A stretch of 64,000 nt of DNA from the NCBI GenBank assembly GCA_032622095.1, contig CP136061.1, forward strand, positions 21,082,991 through 21,146,990, written 5' to 3'. The notes beneath the pieces were generated by a model that ran no database searches, had not been told where the DNA came from, and saw only the letters and a program-made list of their open reading frames with translations. The stretch's first letter is position 1. Each line of letters opens with the position of its first letter. This document shows, one piece after another, positions 1-23,095 of this stretch. The stretch comes from Siphonodentalium dalli. Lineage: Eukaryota; Mollusca; Scaphopoda; Gadilida; Siphonodentaliidae. The position numbers and the translations under genes were made by a program.

Positions 1-281
1 GAATTCATCCAAGCTGCGATGACTCAAATATTTGTCATCTGAACGGCAGCAAATTTTGTATATGTGGTCCTCACCCCAAAATACAGATCGAGTTTGAATA
101 TGGGTTTGATCCGATATATCTTAACAGAGTTAATGGCCCTTTATAATTCAAGTAACTGATAATGTAATTAATACCTGTTTGCCATTATGAATTTGAAGAG
201 AAAATCTCATCACACAGAACATGTCAATTATTGGTTTGAGTTATTTTTAGCTGGACAATAGATAGAGATACATGTACATGT
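1..281. other. Unassigned AT-rich flank; begins with EcoRI site
   Basis: No gene or repeat was recognised. The first six bases are GAATTC. Confidence 0.6.
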
Positions 282-970
282 ACCTTACTCGTATTTAAAT
301 TCGCGCAGTACTATTTTTTGCGCACCTGTCGCTGTCGGTGCACGAATTTAAAACTGAGCGAAAAATAGTACGACTCCTGAGTTTATATATACCAAACCAC
401 TGGGAAACAAGAAGGCTATATATGTTGATGAGTTATACATTATGGAAGGTTTGACCGAATATTAGGCTTGCGGCCTTTGAAATTTTTTTATATAATTTTT
501 CTGTTTTTCTGTATGAGGGTACCTTCATGGTGTAATCAACTCCTCCTACAGTTTTGATCATAGATATTTGAAACTTCAGAGTATTGTTACCCACATATCG
601 ATATTATTAGTCCGAATTTTCCTTTAAAGTTAAAAGTCTTTTTTTTTACGGATAATGCGGGTTGAATTTGCCACGGTGGGGGGTCTGCTAGCACTCGAGT
701 GCACACCTCTTGTTTCATTTATGTTTATAAATATTGCAATGTCAGAATAATTATTTGGAGCGTATTAACACCTTCACAAGACATTGATGATGCAGTTATT
801 TTAAATTATACACGACGTAAAGCCACAGTGTTATCAAATCCAAGCATTTTACGAAAATATTTTTGTCAGTTTCGAATTCGCACAGCATGGTGGGATGGTG
901 CGCGAATTCAAAGTGAGCGAATTCAAAACTGAGTGAAAAATAGAACTGTGAATTTAAATATGAGTAAGGT
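282..970. repeat. Possible TIR element
   Basis: The left end ACCTTACTCGTATTTAAATT is matched in inverted form by the right end ...AATTTAAATATGAGTAAGGT. Inner copies of GAATTCAAAACTGAG-like sequence recur on both sides. No coding capacity or target duplication was identified. Confidence 0.4.
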
Positions 971-3530
971 AGATAGTACATTAGTTCTGTTTACTGTGCA
1001 ATATTAAGTTAACCCCTTTGTTGAAACGGGTTCATTAGTTAATGTACACTCAATAAGACAGTACAAATTGGAATAGCCCATTGTTTATTTGTAGGGATGT
1101 TTTACATACATTGCTGTTTACAGACATTGTTGTTTAGAGACACTGTATCTTATCTGAAAAATAAATTAACTCACCCATTCCGTAGTTCATCATATGATGT
1201 CATTGAAAATAGTTAACCCTCTCCACACATATGGTCTTCTGATATTTTCCATTTGATCATTCTCCTATTCTATGTCCAGGTTGATGGTGATCCACTTTTC
1301 ACTTGCATGGATTTTTGGAATAAAATTAACCCATTCCATAGACACATGATATCCGATAGGCAGAAATTAAATTATCCCTTTCACCTTGAGCCAGGTTCAG
1401 TAAGGATTTCTATAAGCCACCAATTGAATATTCATCATTAGAGGAAATGACTTATTTTGAAACTCCCTCAATTGCATTTGGACTGCAGGATAATAATAAC
1501 GGTGCTGGTATTCTTGAGACTGACTTATTGTATGGTGGTCAAATATTGTTCAACCGATCAATTTTATTTGATTGAATGGTTTTAAATATATTAACCTTGC
1601 GTTTAATAATATTTCTGCTGTTTACAGACATTGTAGCTTTCCACTGATCAGCTTAGAATCAAATTAACCATAGACATAACGTATGCTATCTCCAATGTTA
1701 TGACTCTAATATTTTCAATCTGACCATTCTCATGTCTCACCTCTAGTTATCTGATAATTCTGCATTAAAATATTTCAGTCCTCTCGATTCATGTTTTTTG
1801 CTTTGGCAATCCGCTACATCAACCATTGCCATGGGTCTAGTTTGCTTCAGCCATATCCAACCATTATCAATCGTATTTAATATCGAGGTCTATACACCCC
1901 TCACTTGTATAGATGTTCAGGTATTGATTGGTCTCTAATCTCAATGTTCTCATGACTTTTTAATATGCAGCGAATACAACAACATAATATGTTATGTCTG
2001 ACATTACAAAGTAATAAGTAGAGTTAATATGATTTGATGTACTTAATTTTGTAACTATTATAACTTTAACAGCTATAGTGTGTCTGTATGACTATGGTTT
2101 GGCTTAATTAGCTTTATCACTCTATAACACATATCTATGTTGGAGTGACCTAATAGGTTGAAATTGAATGCCATATCCATGTTCCTATTGTGTTTATGTG
2201 AGCAAGGTGCCTTAAGTCTGATTACACTTGTGAACTATTAATTGATAGTAAGTTGTGAATTGTTGAAAGTCTTGCACTCATGAAAAGGTTGGTGTAAGGA
2301 TTTATGAATATAGCTAATCGCTATCGCCAAGGCATGGGTTAAACATCTGCTGATCATGATCAGCCTCTCGTATTTTGGATGCAATATTTATTATATTATT
2401 TTACTGTGATTTTCTTAATGTTAATTCTGATAGTAGATCATGCAATGAATCTCTACTCTAGCTACTGTGAACGTTTTATGTTATGACAGGGATTTTTATA
2501 ACATTGAACAAAAAGTGCATGTAATAATACAGTAATATATTTCTTAGTTTATACCTTTCACTGTAGATGATGGTTCCAAGTCAAAATTGCTTTAAGTTAC
2601 TTTATGTGCTATTTTGCCTTGCATCGCTTACAATCATGGAATTTCTCCCAGATAATTTATAAAAAAATTATTGCGATATCGGCTCTAAGCCTCTAAAAAT
2701 TCACATAAAAGCATGCTTGGACCACCCCTTACTGTGAAGTAGATTATTGAGGAAACACTTACAAGTGTTAATGAAAAATATATTCCCTGCTTTGTTTGTA
2801 CAATGTTATATAGTTCTCAGTCACAATGGGTCAGAACATAAACAATTTTCTCCAAGTGTTGTACTGGTGGAATATGATCTGTTGGGTGTAGCTATAGTGC
2901 TGAGATCCATTATCTATTCTGACAGTAGCTTGTCTTGTCAGCTTTGGATAAATTGTTTCATTTTCATTTTTTTCAATTGGTAACTTGAACTTTGATATAT
3001 CTATGTTTTAGCTATCTCCTTCCAAATTTATATACCGTATTTATAGATCTTAATATATTATAGGATTGTTAGGTATGTCTGCCTTTAAATGACATCTAAA
3101 TGTGACTTTGAATTGAATTTTTAATGCACATGACAAACATAATAGATTTTGTATTAACATCTGAACAATGTGTCTATACATGTAACTGCGCACGCTACCC
3201 TCGCTTGACCTAACCCCAATCCCCATTATGGCTGAATTGGTCATGTTTCCGTTGATTAGAACATTGATCTGGGTAATCAAAGCAGGCAACCTATCTTAAG
3301 ACTATATATTATATGATTTCATGTCTATGCAGCGAGATTTTGTAGACCTGGGTACTCTAATCAATGTTTCGAGATTTGGCTACCCTAATTAAGAAGTGCA
3401 TGCAGATCTGACCAATTCAGCCGCACTACCCGTATGTGACACTATTAGTGAATGCTAGAACATATACAAAAATGATATCCAAGTACCAACATCATACACA
3501 CTCAGTCAAGTGACCCAAGTCTGAGTTTAG
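971..3530. other. Unassigned AT-rich region
   Basis: About 2.5 kb without a recognisable exon, RNA gene or clear repeat. It was searched by eye for a sixth PRDM14 zinc finger on the minus strand; none was seen. Confidence 0.5.
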
Positions 3531-3531
3531 T

Positions 3532-3935
3532 GTGCCTGTCATTTGCAGAATTAAGCCCCCCCCCCAAAGGCTGGATTTAGTGACGCTATCCTGCACAGTG
3601 GGCTAGCATCACCAAATTCACCCTCTTGGGGCCTTATTCTGCATGGCCTCATCTGCTATGGGAGACATAGACTCAGATTGAAGTTCCCAAATGGTGATAA
3701 TTGTGATGTACACCCATTAGGAACCTTGATTATGCAATGTATTGTCTGCCAATTTGGGGATATAGAGAAACTAAACTAAGAAAGAAATAGAATCTAACTT
3801 TCTATAGAAATTGGATAATAAAGAAACTTTCCAGAGAAGATGAGGTCCCCAGAGGGTGAATTAAGTGATGCTAGCCCGATGTTTGGGATAGCATCACTAA
3901 ATTCACCCTCATTCTGCAAATGACAGACACGCTAT
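3532..3935. repeat. Double-hairpin MITE (CTGTCATTTGCAGAAT family), diverged
   Basis: Ends CCTGTCATTTGCAGAAT and ATTCTGCAAATGACAGACAC are inverted. Inside, two hairpins pair GAGGGTGAATT with AATTCACCCTC around GATGCTAGCCCG/GGGATAGCATC. The same family is found at 5667, 7187 and 12130, with half copies at 6010 and 40920. Confidence 0.8.
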
Positions 3936-4057
3936 AATCAGGCTTGCACTCAGTGGGAAATGAGCCACGGTTTCATTGTCAATCAGCCTCTATATGTTGG
4001 ACACTCATATACTGCCATGCTATTGTGTGTCCTTCGCGAGATGGTGTCACTTCACTG

Positions 4058-4270
4058 TCTTGGCCTGTCTGTTCTTCTGTTTGGCCTGTCTGTTCTTCTG
4101 TTTGGCCTGTCTGTTCTTCTGTTTGGCCTGTCTGTTCTTCTGTTTGGCCTGTCTGTTCTTCTGTTTGGCCTGTCTGTTCTTCTGTTTGGCCTGTCTGTTC
4201 TTCTGGTTGGCCTGTCTGTTCTTCTGTTTGGCCTGTCTGTTCTTCTGTTTGGCCTGTCTGTTCTTCTGTT
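4058..4270. repeat. 21-bp minisatellite, about 10 copies
   Basis: The unit TTGGCCTGTCTGTTCTTCTGT is repeated about ten times with almost no divergence; one unit has GGTTGG in place of GTTTGG. Because 21 is a multiple of three, several frames stay open across it, but the seven-residue periodic peptides are artefacts. It lies just downstream of the prdm14 3' end. Confidence 0.97.
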
Positions 4271-4285
4271 GTGATTATAGCTGGT

Positions 4286-4291
4286 TTTATT
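4286..4291 (-). terminator. AATAAA poly(A) signal of prdm14
   Basis: On the minus strand AATAAA lies 14 bases after the prdm14 TGA. If used, cleavage would fall at about 4265-4275, giving a very short 3' UTR that stops where the 21-bp minisatellite begins. Confidence 0.55.
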
Positions 4292-4304
4292 TCCTTTTAT
4301 AATG

Positions 4305-14810
<10,506 letters not shown>

Positions 14811-14927
14811 CTGAAACCATTAACATTAAAGATGCATAATCCGAATTTTCGAGCAGAATACGCCGTGGTGTACTTTCAGATTGAACGGTGATTTGATCAC
14901 CACCAGTCCTGAAACCATTAACATTAA

Positions 14928-15374
14928 AGATGCATAATCCGAATTAACGCTTGCAAATTACTATTTCCTTGGCTTCGGTGGTAAAAAATATTTTATTTGA
15001 GTCGAGGAACCCTCCCATCAAAGCTCAGAGTGATCAGATATCGATCTTTGAAATCTATTATTTTCCACCACCGATAATTTTGGTGGCCCAGTAAAGAGTC
15101 GACGAGAAGACGGTCACAGACCAAATTGCGGATGAAGATGGATAACTCTAAAATCAAGTGGCTTTTTTGTGTCAGATATTTGACAATCCGGCAAAATTTC
15201 GTTGAATAAAATGTTGATAAATAACAGATTTTGGGCAATTTTATACTATAGTTGACTTTGTTTGGCAATGTTTTTGGGCAATTAATCGATTCTGATAATT
15301 GAAGCGTCATTTTAAAAATGTTGTTGTTGTTGGAATCTGATGATATGGGGACCATCAAATCAGATTGAGTACCT
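14928..15374. mobile_element. TTAA-flanked MITE, diverged left end
   Basis: TTAA at 14924-14927 and 15375-15378. The right end ...CAGATTGAGTACCT matches the family; the left end AGATGCATAATCCGAATTAA matches the left end of the 38659 fragment. Confidence 0.75.
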
Positions 15375-15412
15375 TTAATGCATGGTATAGCACACATAGT
15401 CATGCGTCTACG

Positions 15413-16490
15413 GGGCGCCGTCCTTCTATTTATTAACTATTTAGTGATATCAATAATTAATTTTATGAAATCACAAAATGAATACATGATATAACAAAAT
15501 CGAATATATGATATCATAAAATAATAAGCATTTGGATGATTTTATGATATCATATATTCATTTTGTGATATCACTTATTCGAATTTGTGATATTGATAAT
15601 TTGGATGAAAAGACGATTTATTGATATCATACATATTTATTGATATAATAACATGAATTTATGATATAACCAGGGGGGGGGGGGTGAAAAAAAGAATTCC
15701 GGTACGTATGCCGGGGTGGGTGTGTGGTCAAAGCCACCAACAAGCAATTTTTTCCGCAACTAAAAAAAAAAATTCCTGCTTGTTTTTTAGTGTTTTGGCA
15801 ATGAGTTGGGCTTCAAACCCACTTTGAATGAGAGAAATAATGTAATTCTAACTGTAAACTGACTGCAGGCAGTTATCGTGTTGTATTTTGAAATCCAAGA
15901 TGGCCGCTGGCAGCCATGTTTTTTTGGCCGAATAACCTCAAAATGACTCATTCCTATTTACATGTCCATGTTAACATCCATGATAAATAGTATGCACAGA
16001 AATTCATATACAGTTATTTACAGTGAATTTCCCCCCGCAAATCTCTGTTTTAGTGTTAAAAGGGGGGTGGGTGTTAAAAAATGGTCGGAAAAAAACTGCC
16101 GAAAACGGAAAAAAAAATTGGCGGTGGGGGTGGGTGGGTACAAAAAATGATCGAAAGGGAAAAAATGCCATACGTGCCTGAATTTTTTTTCCGACCCCCC
16201 CCCCCCCCCCCTGATATAACATGAATTTATGCCATCACAAAATAGAGTTATTGATATTACTAACAGCTTACTATTTTGTGCTATCATATATTCAGTTTTG
16301 TGATTTAAAAAACAATTATTTGTGATATCGCTTATTCGAATTTGTGATATAATAAAATATGTAATGATATCATAAAATATTTAATGATATCATATATTCG
16401 ATTTTGTGATATCATATATTCGATTTTGTGATATCATAAAATGAATTATTGAAATAACTACATAAGTAATAAATAGAAGAACGGCGGCCC
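15413..16490. mobile_element. Palindromic element with GATATCA-rich arms
   Basis: The left end GGGCGCCGTCCTTCTATTTA pairs with the right end TAAATAGAAGAACGGCGGCC. The arms consist of many ATGATATCATA-type self-complementary pieces. The 15671-16212 insertion interrupts it. Confidence 0.75.
15671..16212. mobile_element. hAT-like non-autonomous element, nested
   Basis: It starts CAGGGGGG and ends CCCCCCT(G), flanked by GATATAAC at 15663-15670 and 16213-16220, an 8-bp target duplication as expected for hAT (CAGGG ends, 8-bp TSD). Subterminal GGTACGTATGCCGGGGTGGG and CCATACGTGCCTG pair. Interior text includes an AAGATGGCCGCTGG motif. No transposase. Confidence 0.8.
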
Positions 16491-16553
16491 ATATATGCAA
16501 TTGGGTGCGATTTGGTCACTGATTAACAAATATCTTTCTTAAATAGGCTAATG

Positions 16554-17289
16554 TTTATGGAGGGTTATTAGGGTCACAATCCTAACTTCACATTTTAATT
16601 CTAACTTAACATTTTAATTCTAACTTCACATTTTAATTCTTTTATTTTAATTCTATTTTAATTCTATTTACATTCTAGAAACATTCTAGAAACATTCTAT
16701 TAACTCTAACTTAATCTTTTAATTCTTACTTAATATTTTAATTCTAACTTAACATTTTAATTCTTATATTTTAATTTGAACTTTACATTTTAATTCTAAC
16801 TTGATATTTTATATTTTAATTCCAACATTAGACCTTTTTGTAGTAGATTTAAAATATTAAAATAAAACTATTAAGTAAGAATTTAAATATAAAGTTAGAG
16901 TTACAATTAAAATATAAGAATTAAAATATGATGTAAGAATTAAAATATGAAGTTATAATTAAAATATCAAGTTAGAATTAAAATATAAGAATTAAAATGT
17001 TAAGTTAGAATTAAAATATTAAGTAAGAATTAAAAGATTAAGTTAGAGCTATAAGTTAGAGCTAATAGAATGTTTCTAGAATGTTTCTAAAATGTTTCTA
17101 GAATCTTTCTAGAATGTAAATAGAATGTAAATAGAATGTAAATAGAATGTAAATAGAATTAAAATATAAGAATTAAAATGTGAAGTTAGAATTAAAATGT
17201 GAAGTTAGAATTAAAATATAAGAATTAAAATGTTAAGTTAGAATTAAAATGTGAAGTTAGAATTGTGACCCTAATAAACCCTCCATAAA
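16554..17289. mobile_element. Fold-back element with simple-repeat arms
   Basis: The left end TTTATGGAGGGTTATTAGGG and right end CCCTAATAAACCCTCCATAA are inverted. The arms are arrays of TAATTCTAACTT/TTTTAATTC and their complement AAGTTAGAATTAAAATGTGA, meeting near 16850-16880. CATTCTAGAAA blocks lie mid-arm on both sides (about 16675 and 17080). Confidence 0.88.
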
Positions 17290-17880
17290 TGTTTTCCTCA
17301 TTTATGACATTCTATATTATTTGAAACATACGCTCATTTGCTCATGGTTTTATTTTGATCGTCGGATTAAAATGGGTTTAGAAAAATATATAGTTCATCA
17401 ATAAGCGGAGTTTCACAGGCGTAAAAAGACTGGTCGCGACCTGATTTCCATTCTGTCCTAAGTGACATGCTGGTACGAAACGTCCGTATGGGTATCGTTG
17501 GAATCGGCATCAAATTCCGCGTCTAACGGTACCGGCCCCTAAGCGGTATCTGTTGTTTTCGCGGCGATATTAGCTATTCTTTTCTGTCCGTTCTGCATAA
17601 AAACACTATTTCTTAGAACCATTACGTCCTATAACTAAAAAATACTTATAAAGCCAGTTATATCATGTCTTTTAAAAACAAAGATGAATTCTATCTTGAG
17701 TTTCAGATACAACAGATAATTATTCAGATCGATGTTGTTCTATGTGCAGTTCGGCTTTACGAACTGTCACTTACTACAGGATGGAACTGAAATATTTTGC
17801 TAAATTCTCTCACATCGAACAGGTTGCAACTCAAGTTGCGATCGAACAGAGAAAAATTTTCCCGCGAAAAGAAACACACG
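17290..17880. other. Unassigned spacer
   Basis: Slightly higher GC around 17400-17560; no exon or repeat recognised. Confidence 0.5.
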
Positions 17881-20800
17881 TAGTCGAGGAGATATTGGTC
17901 GACCTCTGCACCCCAGGACTCAACTTCACCCCACTAATTTTCTTTCTTAATGTTTCCTCTAATTTTTTTCGGTTGTTAACAAGAACAAAAAGTGGCCACA
18001 GAGACTCCAGACAAGATGGCGTCCATCATGGCGTCCATTTTTTTATATGCACCAGGTCTCTTTGATCGCCGTTATCGTAAAGATTATATCAAATGCGGTC
18101 TTGTTTTCTGCTCGATTCGTTATGCCAATACATAACCCTTACAAATTAGCCAAAAGTCCGACACCAAGATGGCCGCCGAAATGTGAAAATATGCTATTTT
18201 TCTGACATTTCACCACTTTTTGTTTGTCTCTATGGGAATATATTGGCATCTTGGCGTGAATTTATACATTTATCGTATAGAAGAATCATTGACGAACACA
18301 ATTGGATCATAATATATATTAATTGTGGGATATTTTTGTCCGATATCCCGTTTTCCCAAATGCCGATATAATAGGTCAAAGCCGAATCGACGCTAATAAC
18401 GCGATGTAATGTTTCGAATCAATGAAAGTTATTACTATCATAACAACACCCATGCATATATGTGCAGGAGATAATCGAGCTATGATTCCTCTTATACCTG
18501 AGTTGAGGAATATTCACCCAAAATGGCCACCAGAATTAGAAAAATTGCCGAAAATCGCTGATTTTAACATCAGTGAGCGTTATTGTCACGACAACTCCAC
18601 ACCTGCTTATTATTGTGAATTGGGAACACTTAGACGAAGAACTGTCATTGTACCATATCCAAATAAAAGTTTCCAAAATGGCGCCACAATGGCACCGAAA
18701 TGCCCTCACATCATTGGATACTATTGTCGAGACAACTCCACCCATGCTTACAGTTGAGTTGGAAATACTGAGGTACAAGAATTTTTTTCCAAATCGAACA
18801 TGGCGGCCAAAATGGCCACCGAAATTTTAAAACAGGCCTACATTCCTTAATTTCCTATACTTTCTTACGATGGGCGTTAATGTTTCGCGATTTCTACCCC
18901 CCATTACATGTTGAAATGGAATATTGATATGAATTATTCATTTGAGTTTGGCAATTGATACTCACAGTCAAGATGGCGGCTAAATTGGCGGCCAGAAATT
19001 GAAAAGAAATGGATATTTTCACATACTAATTTCAACTTTTTGTCATAATATCGATATGTGTGGACGAAACTGTATATAAACAATCTATTTGTTTAACTTA
19101 ATACGTATCAAAATGCATAAAATGGCTCGTATCTTTCTGGAAAGTCGAAAACCCACCATTAATATCGCGATGTGGCATTTCGAAATCCATTCTCCACTTA
19201 GCACCGATAATGGCCGTAACCGTAGGTGCGCCGAACAGTAATATTAGAACAATTACCTGATAACAGATTCTGATTTGCCACGTCACGTCCATAATTATCT
19301 GGACCAGCTTCCATTTCTTTGTCTGGTAAATCTGGGTCGCTCACACCGACAAAGTATTCAACACCTCCTGGGAGAAGGGTCCCTCTAATCATAAAGTTTC
19401 AAACAATTCATTCTCAGGTGTCTAGCTTACGATTTTAAATATGCTAAATATGGGATTTGTGCGTCATCTTGAACTAGAAAGGCATATGGTCGATGAGTAT
19501 ACAAGCTTGCATAATGTCATCTCTATGTATGTGTCTCATATCCCCATGTGGATAACGACACGTACACCTGGCGAACCAATTAGCTAGTCACTTCTCAATA
19601 GATGGTTCGTCAACTCACAAACTTAGCGAACGCATTGGCATATGTGGACAACTTCGGCATTGTTTCGAAGGTTGCTAGCTGTCTCATTCCCTTGGATAGA
19701 TGTATATCTGCTAAGGAGAAGACCATAATGTACCGACTACCCACATTTCTTGACCATGATCCTAAGGAAACTGTGTGATGTCCCGCAGTCGTCTCGTCGA
19801 ATAGCTCCCAGCAGAGAAGAACAATACTCGCGGTGTTAGTTTGTGGACATACGCCATGATAGTGGGAATGAAATAAATTGGCTATTGTAAAATGGTCGGA
19901 ATGGTGATGTTGCCAAGAAATCACTTGGTGTACCCAACGTATGTTGAACTGAATGCAAGATCTCATCAACGTAACATTCCTCTTGATGTTCTTCGCGTTG
20001 AACATTTCACCCTTGTGTTGATGGTATTTGTACTTTCTTGAACCATACCGACCACCACCCAGTGTGTGTATGACATATCAACCAACTATGAAAGGCATCG
20101 TCTTTAAGACTACACCCCAGTCTGGGTGGGGCTTATATAGTAGTAGCCAGTGGTACACGCCTGGTCCAGTTGATTGTGAACGGCTTCCAAACGGATGGGA
20201 ACAGTATTAGCATACAAGGAAAGCAAAGCCACACATGAGATCATGTCTGAATCTAAAACATACCCAAAGAAGGGCGGTGCAGTCATGGTCCAATTTCATT
20301 TCCACTATCATGACACATGCCCACAAACTAGCACCGTGCGTATTGTTATTATCTGCTTGAATTTGTTCGATGAGACAATTGCTGTACGCAACAAGATTTT
20401 TCTTTTGTTCATGGTCAAGACGTGTGGGTATGTTATGCATTATGGTCTTCTACGCCTTAGCAGAAAGGCATCCGTCAAATGTCTGGCTTTCAACATTCGA
20501 AGCCATATACATAAGTTGTCCGGGTACGTCAGTGCATTAGATGAGTATGTGAATTGATGATCCATATATTGAGAAGTGGCTGTTTGGTAAGATCACCAGG
20601 TGTATATGTTTTTATCCCCATTAGGTCACCAAAGCTGAAAATACGCAGATAGCGAGGTCCTTCTGAAAGCTAGTATACGCATCGACCACATTCCTTTCTA
20701 GTTTATCGCACAAAATAACGCCCAGATCCCATATGTAGCATCTGAATTATACCATAAGCTATACCACGAATGAAGATCGCCAAGAATAAGGATAAGAATT

Positions 20801-22456
20801 CCCAACTTTCGAGACAAACACGTGAGCTGGACACCGGCATATGTATTGTTTGAAATATTCCGATTAGTGGGACCTTTCTAAAAAGAAGTGTAGAAAACTG
20901 TGATGGTGTGAGAGAGAGAGATTAATCTGACGAAGAGACGGAAACTGGTCCATGCAGATAATGCTGAATGTGGCAAATCAGAATAAGCTCAGGTACTGTT
21001 GTTTTGATTTTTGGAGGCCATACTATGGCTATTTGGCGCACCTAAACGGCCATTATGGGCGCTTATGGTGGACAATGGATTTCGAAATGCCACATCGCGA
21101 TGATTAATTGTGGGTTTTCATCTTTCCAGAAGGCTACGACTTATGTTGAAACTAATAAATGGCCTATAGTATGTACAGTATCGTCCATACGTATCGATAT
21201 AATGACAAAACGTTGAAATTAGTATGTGATAATATCGACTTCTTTTCAATTTCTGGCCGCCAGTTTGGCCACCATCTTGACTGTGAGAGTTTGCCAAACT
21301 CAAATGAATACTTCATATCAATGTTCCATATGAACATGTAATTGTGGGCAGAATTCGCGTAACAATAACGACCATCGTAAGAAAGTAAAGGAATGTGAGC
21401 TTGATTTCAAATTTCGGTCTCCATTTTGGCCGCCATCATCGATTTGGAAAACAATTTATTGTATGAGATGCAAGGTAATTACTTCACCTCAGTATTTCCA
21501 AATCAACTGTCCGCATGTGTGCAGTTGTCTCGAAAATAATGCCCAATGATGTGAATATGAGGGAATTTCGGTGATTTTTCAAAATCTTTCCGCCATTGTG
21601 GGCGCCATTTTAGATCTGGGGAACTTTTATTTGGATATGGTACAATGAAAGTACTTCGCCTAAGTGTTCCCAACTCACAATAGTTAACAGGTGTGGAATT
21701 GTCGTGACAATAACTCTCACTGATGTTAAAATCAGCAATTTTTGGCGATTTTTCTATTTCTGGTGGCCATTTTGGCAGCCGTCTTGGATTTGGATAAATA
21801 TTCCACAACTCAGGTATAAGAGAAATCCTAGCTCGAGTATCTCCTGCACATATTATATGCATGGGTGTTGTTATGATAGCAATAACTTTCATTGATTCGA
21901 AACATTACATCGCGTTATTAGTGTTGGTTCGGCTTTGACCTATTATACCGGCATTTGGGAAACTTGTTATTGGACAAAACTATCCCGCTATGAATGTATA
22001 TTATGATCCCATTGTGTTCGTCAATGACTCTTCTATACGATAAATGTATAAATTCACTCCAAGTTGCCAATATTTTCCCTTAGAGACAAACGAAAGGTGG
22101 TAAAATGTAAGAAAAATAGCATATATTTACATTTCAGCGGCCATCTTGGCCGCCATATTGGATTCTGGTGTCGGACTTTTGGCTAATTTGTGAGGGTTGT
22201 ATATTAGCATAACGAATCGAGCGGAAAACAAGACCGCTTTTTATATAATCTTTACTATAACGGCGATCAAAGAGACCTGATGCATATAAACAAAATGGCC
22301 GCCACGATGGACGCCATCTTGTCTGGAGTCTCTGCGGCCACTTTTTTTCTTGTTAACAACCGAAACAAATTAGAGGAGACATTAAGAAAGAAAATTAGTG
22401 GGGTGAAGTTGAGTCCTGGTGGGGGGTGCAGATGTCGACCAATATCTCCTGGACTA
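17881..22456. mobile_element. Large fold-back element, copy 1 (arm A left, arm B right)
   Basis: The left end TAGTCGAGGAGATATTGGTC pairs with the right end ACCAATATCTCCTGGACTAA, and similarity continues inward for about 2 kb on each side to a centre near 20050-20200. Landmarks pair across the centre: CACCCCACTAATTTTC near 17928 and its complement near 22390; AACACCCATGCATAT near 18444 and its complement near 21855; CACTTCTCAATAGATGGTTC near 19590 and TATTGAGAAGTGGC near 20565. The inner arms differ enough to be told apart (A and B). Only decayed frames exist, such as HSHYHGVCPQTNT in A and HFHYHDTCPQTST in B; no transposase was recognised. Confidence 0.88.
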
Positions 22457-23095
22457 ATATAATTATACGCGTCAAATTCGCAATGTAACATTAACGAAGA
22501 GTACATTCCATGAAGCCATATCAACATTACGTATGCAATATATCATCAAGAGTCGCATGCTTTCCATACAACACCAATTCAATATGCTTGTTTCTATGTC
22601 GATGTGCTGGCTAACTGTTCCAAAGAGCGCACATATCACACTCTGCTCACATTGTAATCTCTAATTCTATCATGTTATACGGTAAATTGAGACTAAATAT
22701 TTCTTCATGTTGTCCCAAGTGCGTATTATCTCTTTTATAATCACCACTTGGAACAGACCGGTCCTGACAAAAATTCCGTTTCCATAGTGTCCCACGAAAA
22801 ATATTCTACTAAGACTGAGTCCATATTGTGCTAAATGCAAAAAATCGCACCCCACCTCCCGAATCTGGTCGAAATATCATATAAGAAAGAGCATCTCCTT
22901 ATCGAAGTTGATGGTTATTGGCAGAATGAATACCGATTTCTCGGCAGATACCAGGATATCCACCATAAGTCTAATAACAACCAATTTCCAGAACTTTGAA
23001 ATTTAAAAATCGATTTACTCGGAAACACAAAAAATGCACTTAGGACAGAATGGAAATCAGGTCGCGTGGTGTTTACGAACTGGTAGAAATTTATC
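22457..23095. other. Unassigned spacer between mobile elements
   Basis: No exon or repeat recognised. Confidence 0.5.

Noticed and set aside
17742-22527. Short open frames along the fold-back elements as transposase exons
   Set aside because: They are short, recur in both arms with different stops and show no DDE, RT or helicase motifs.
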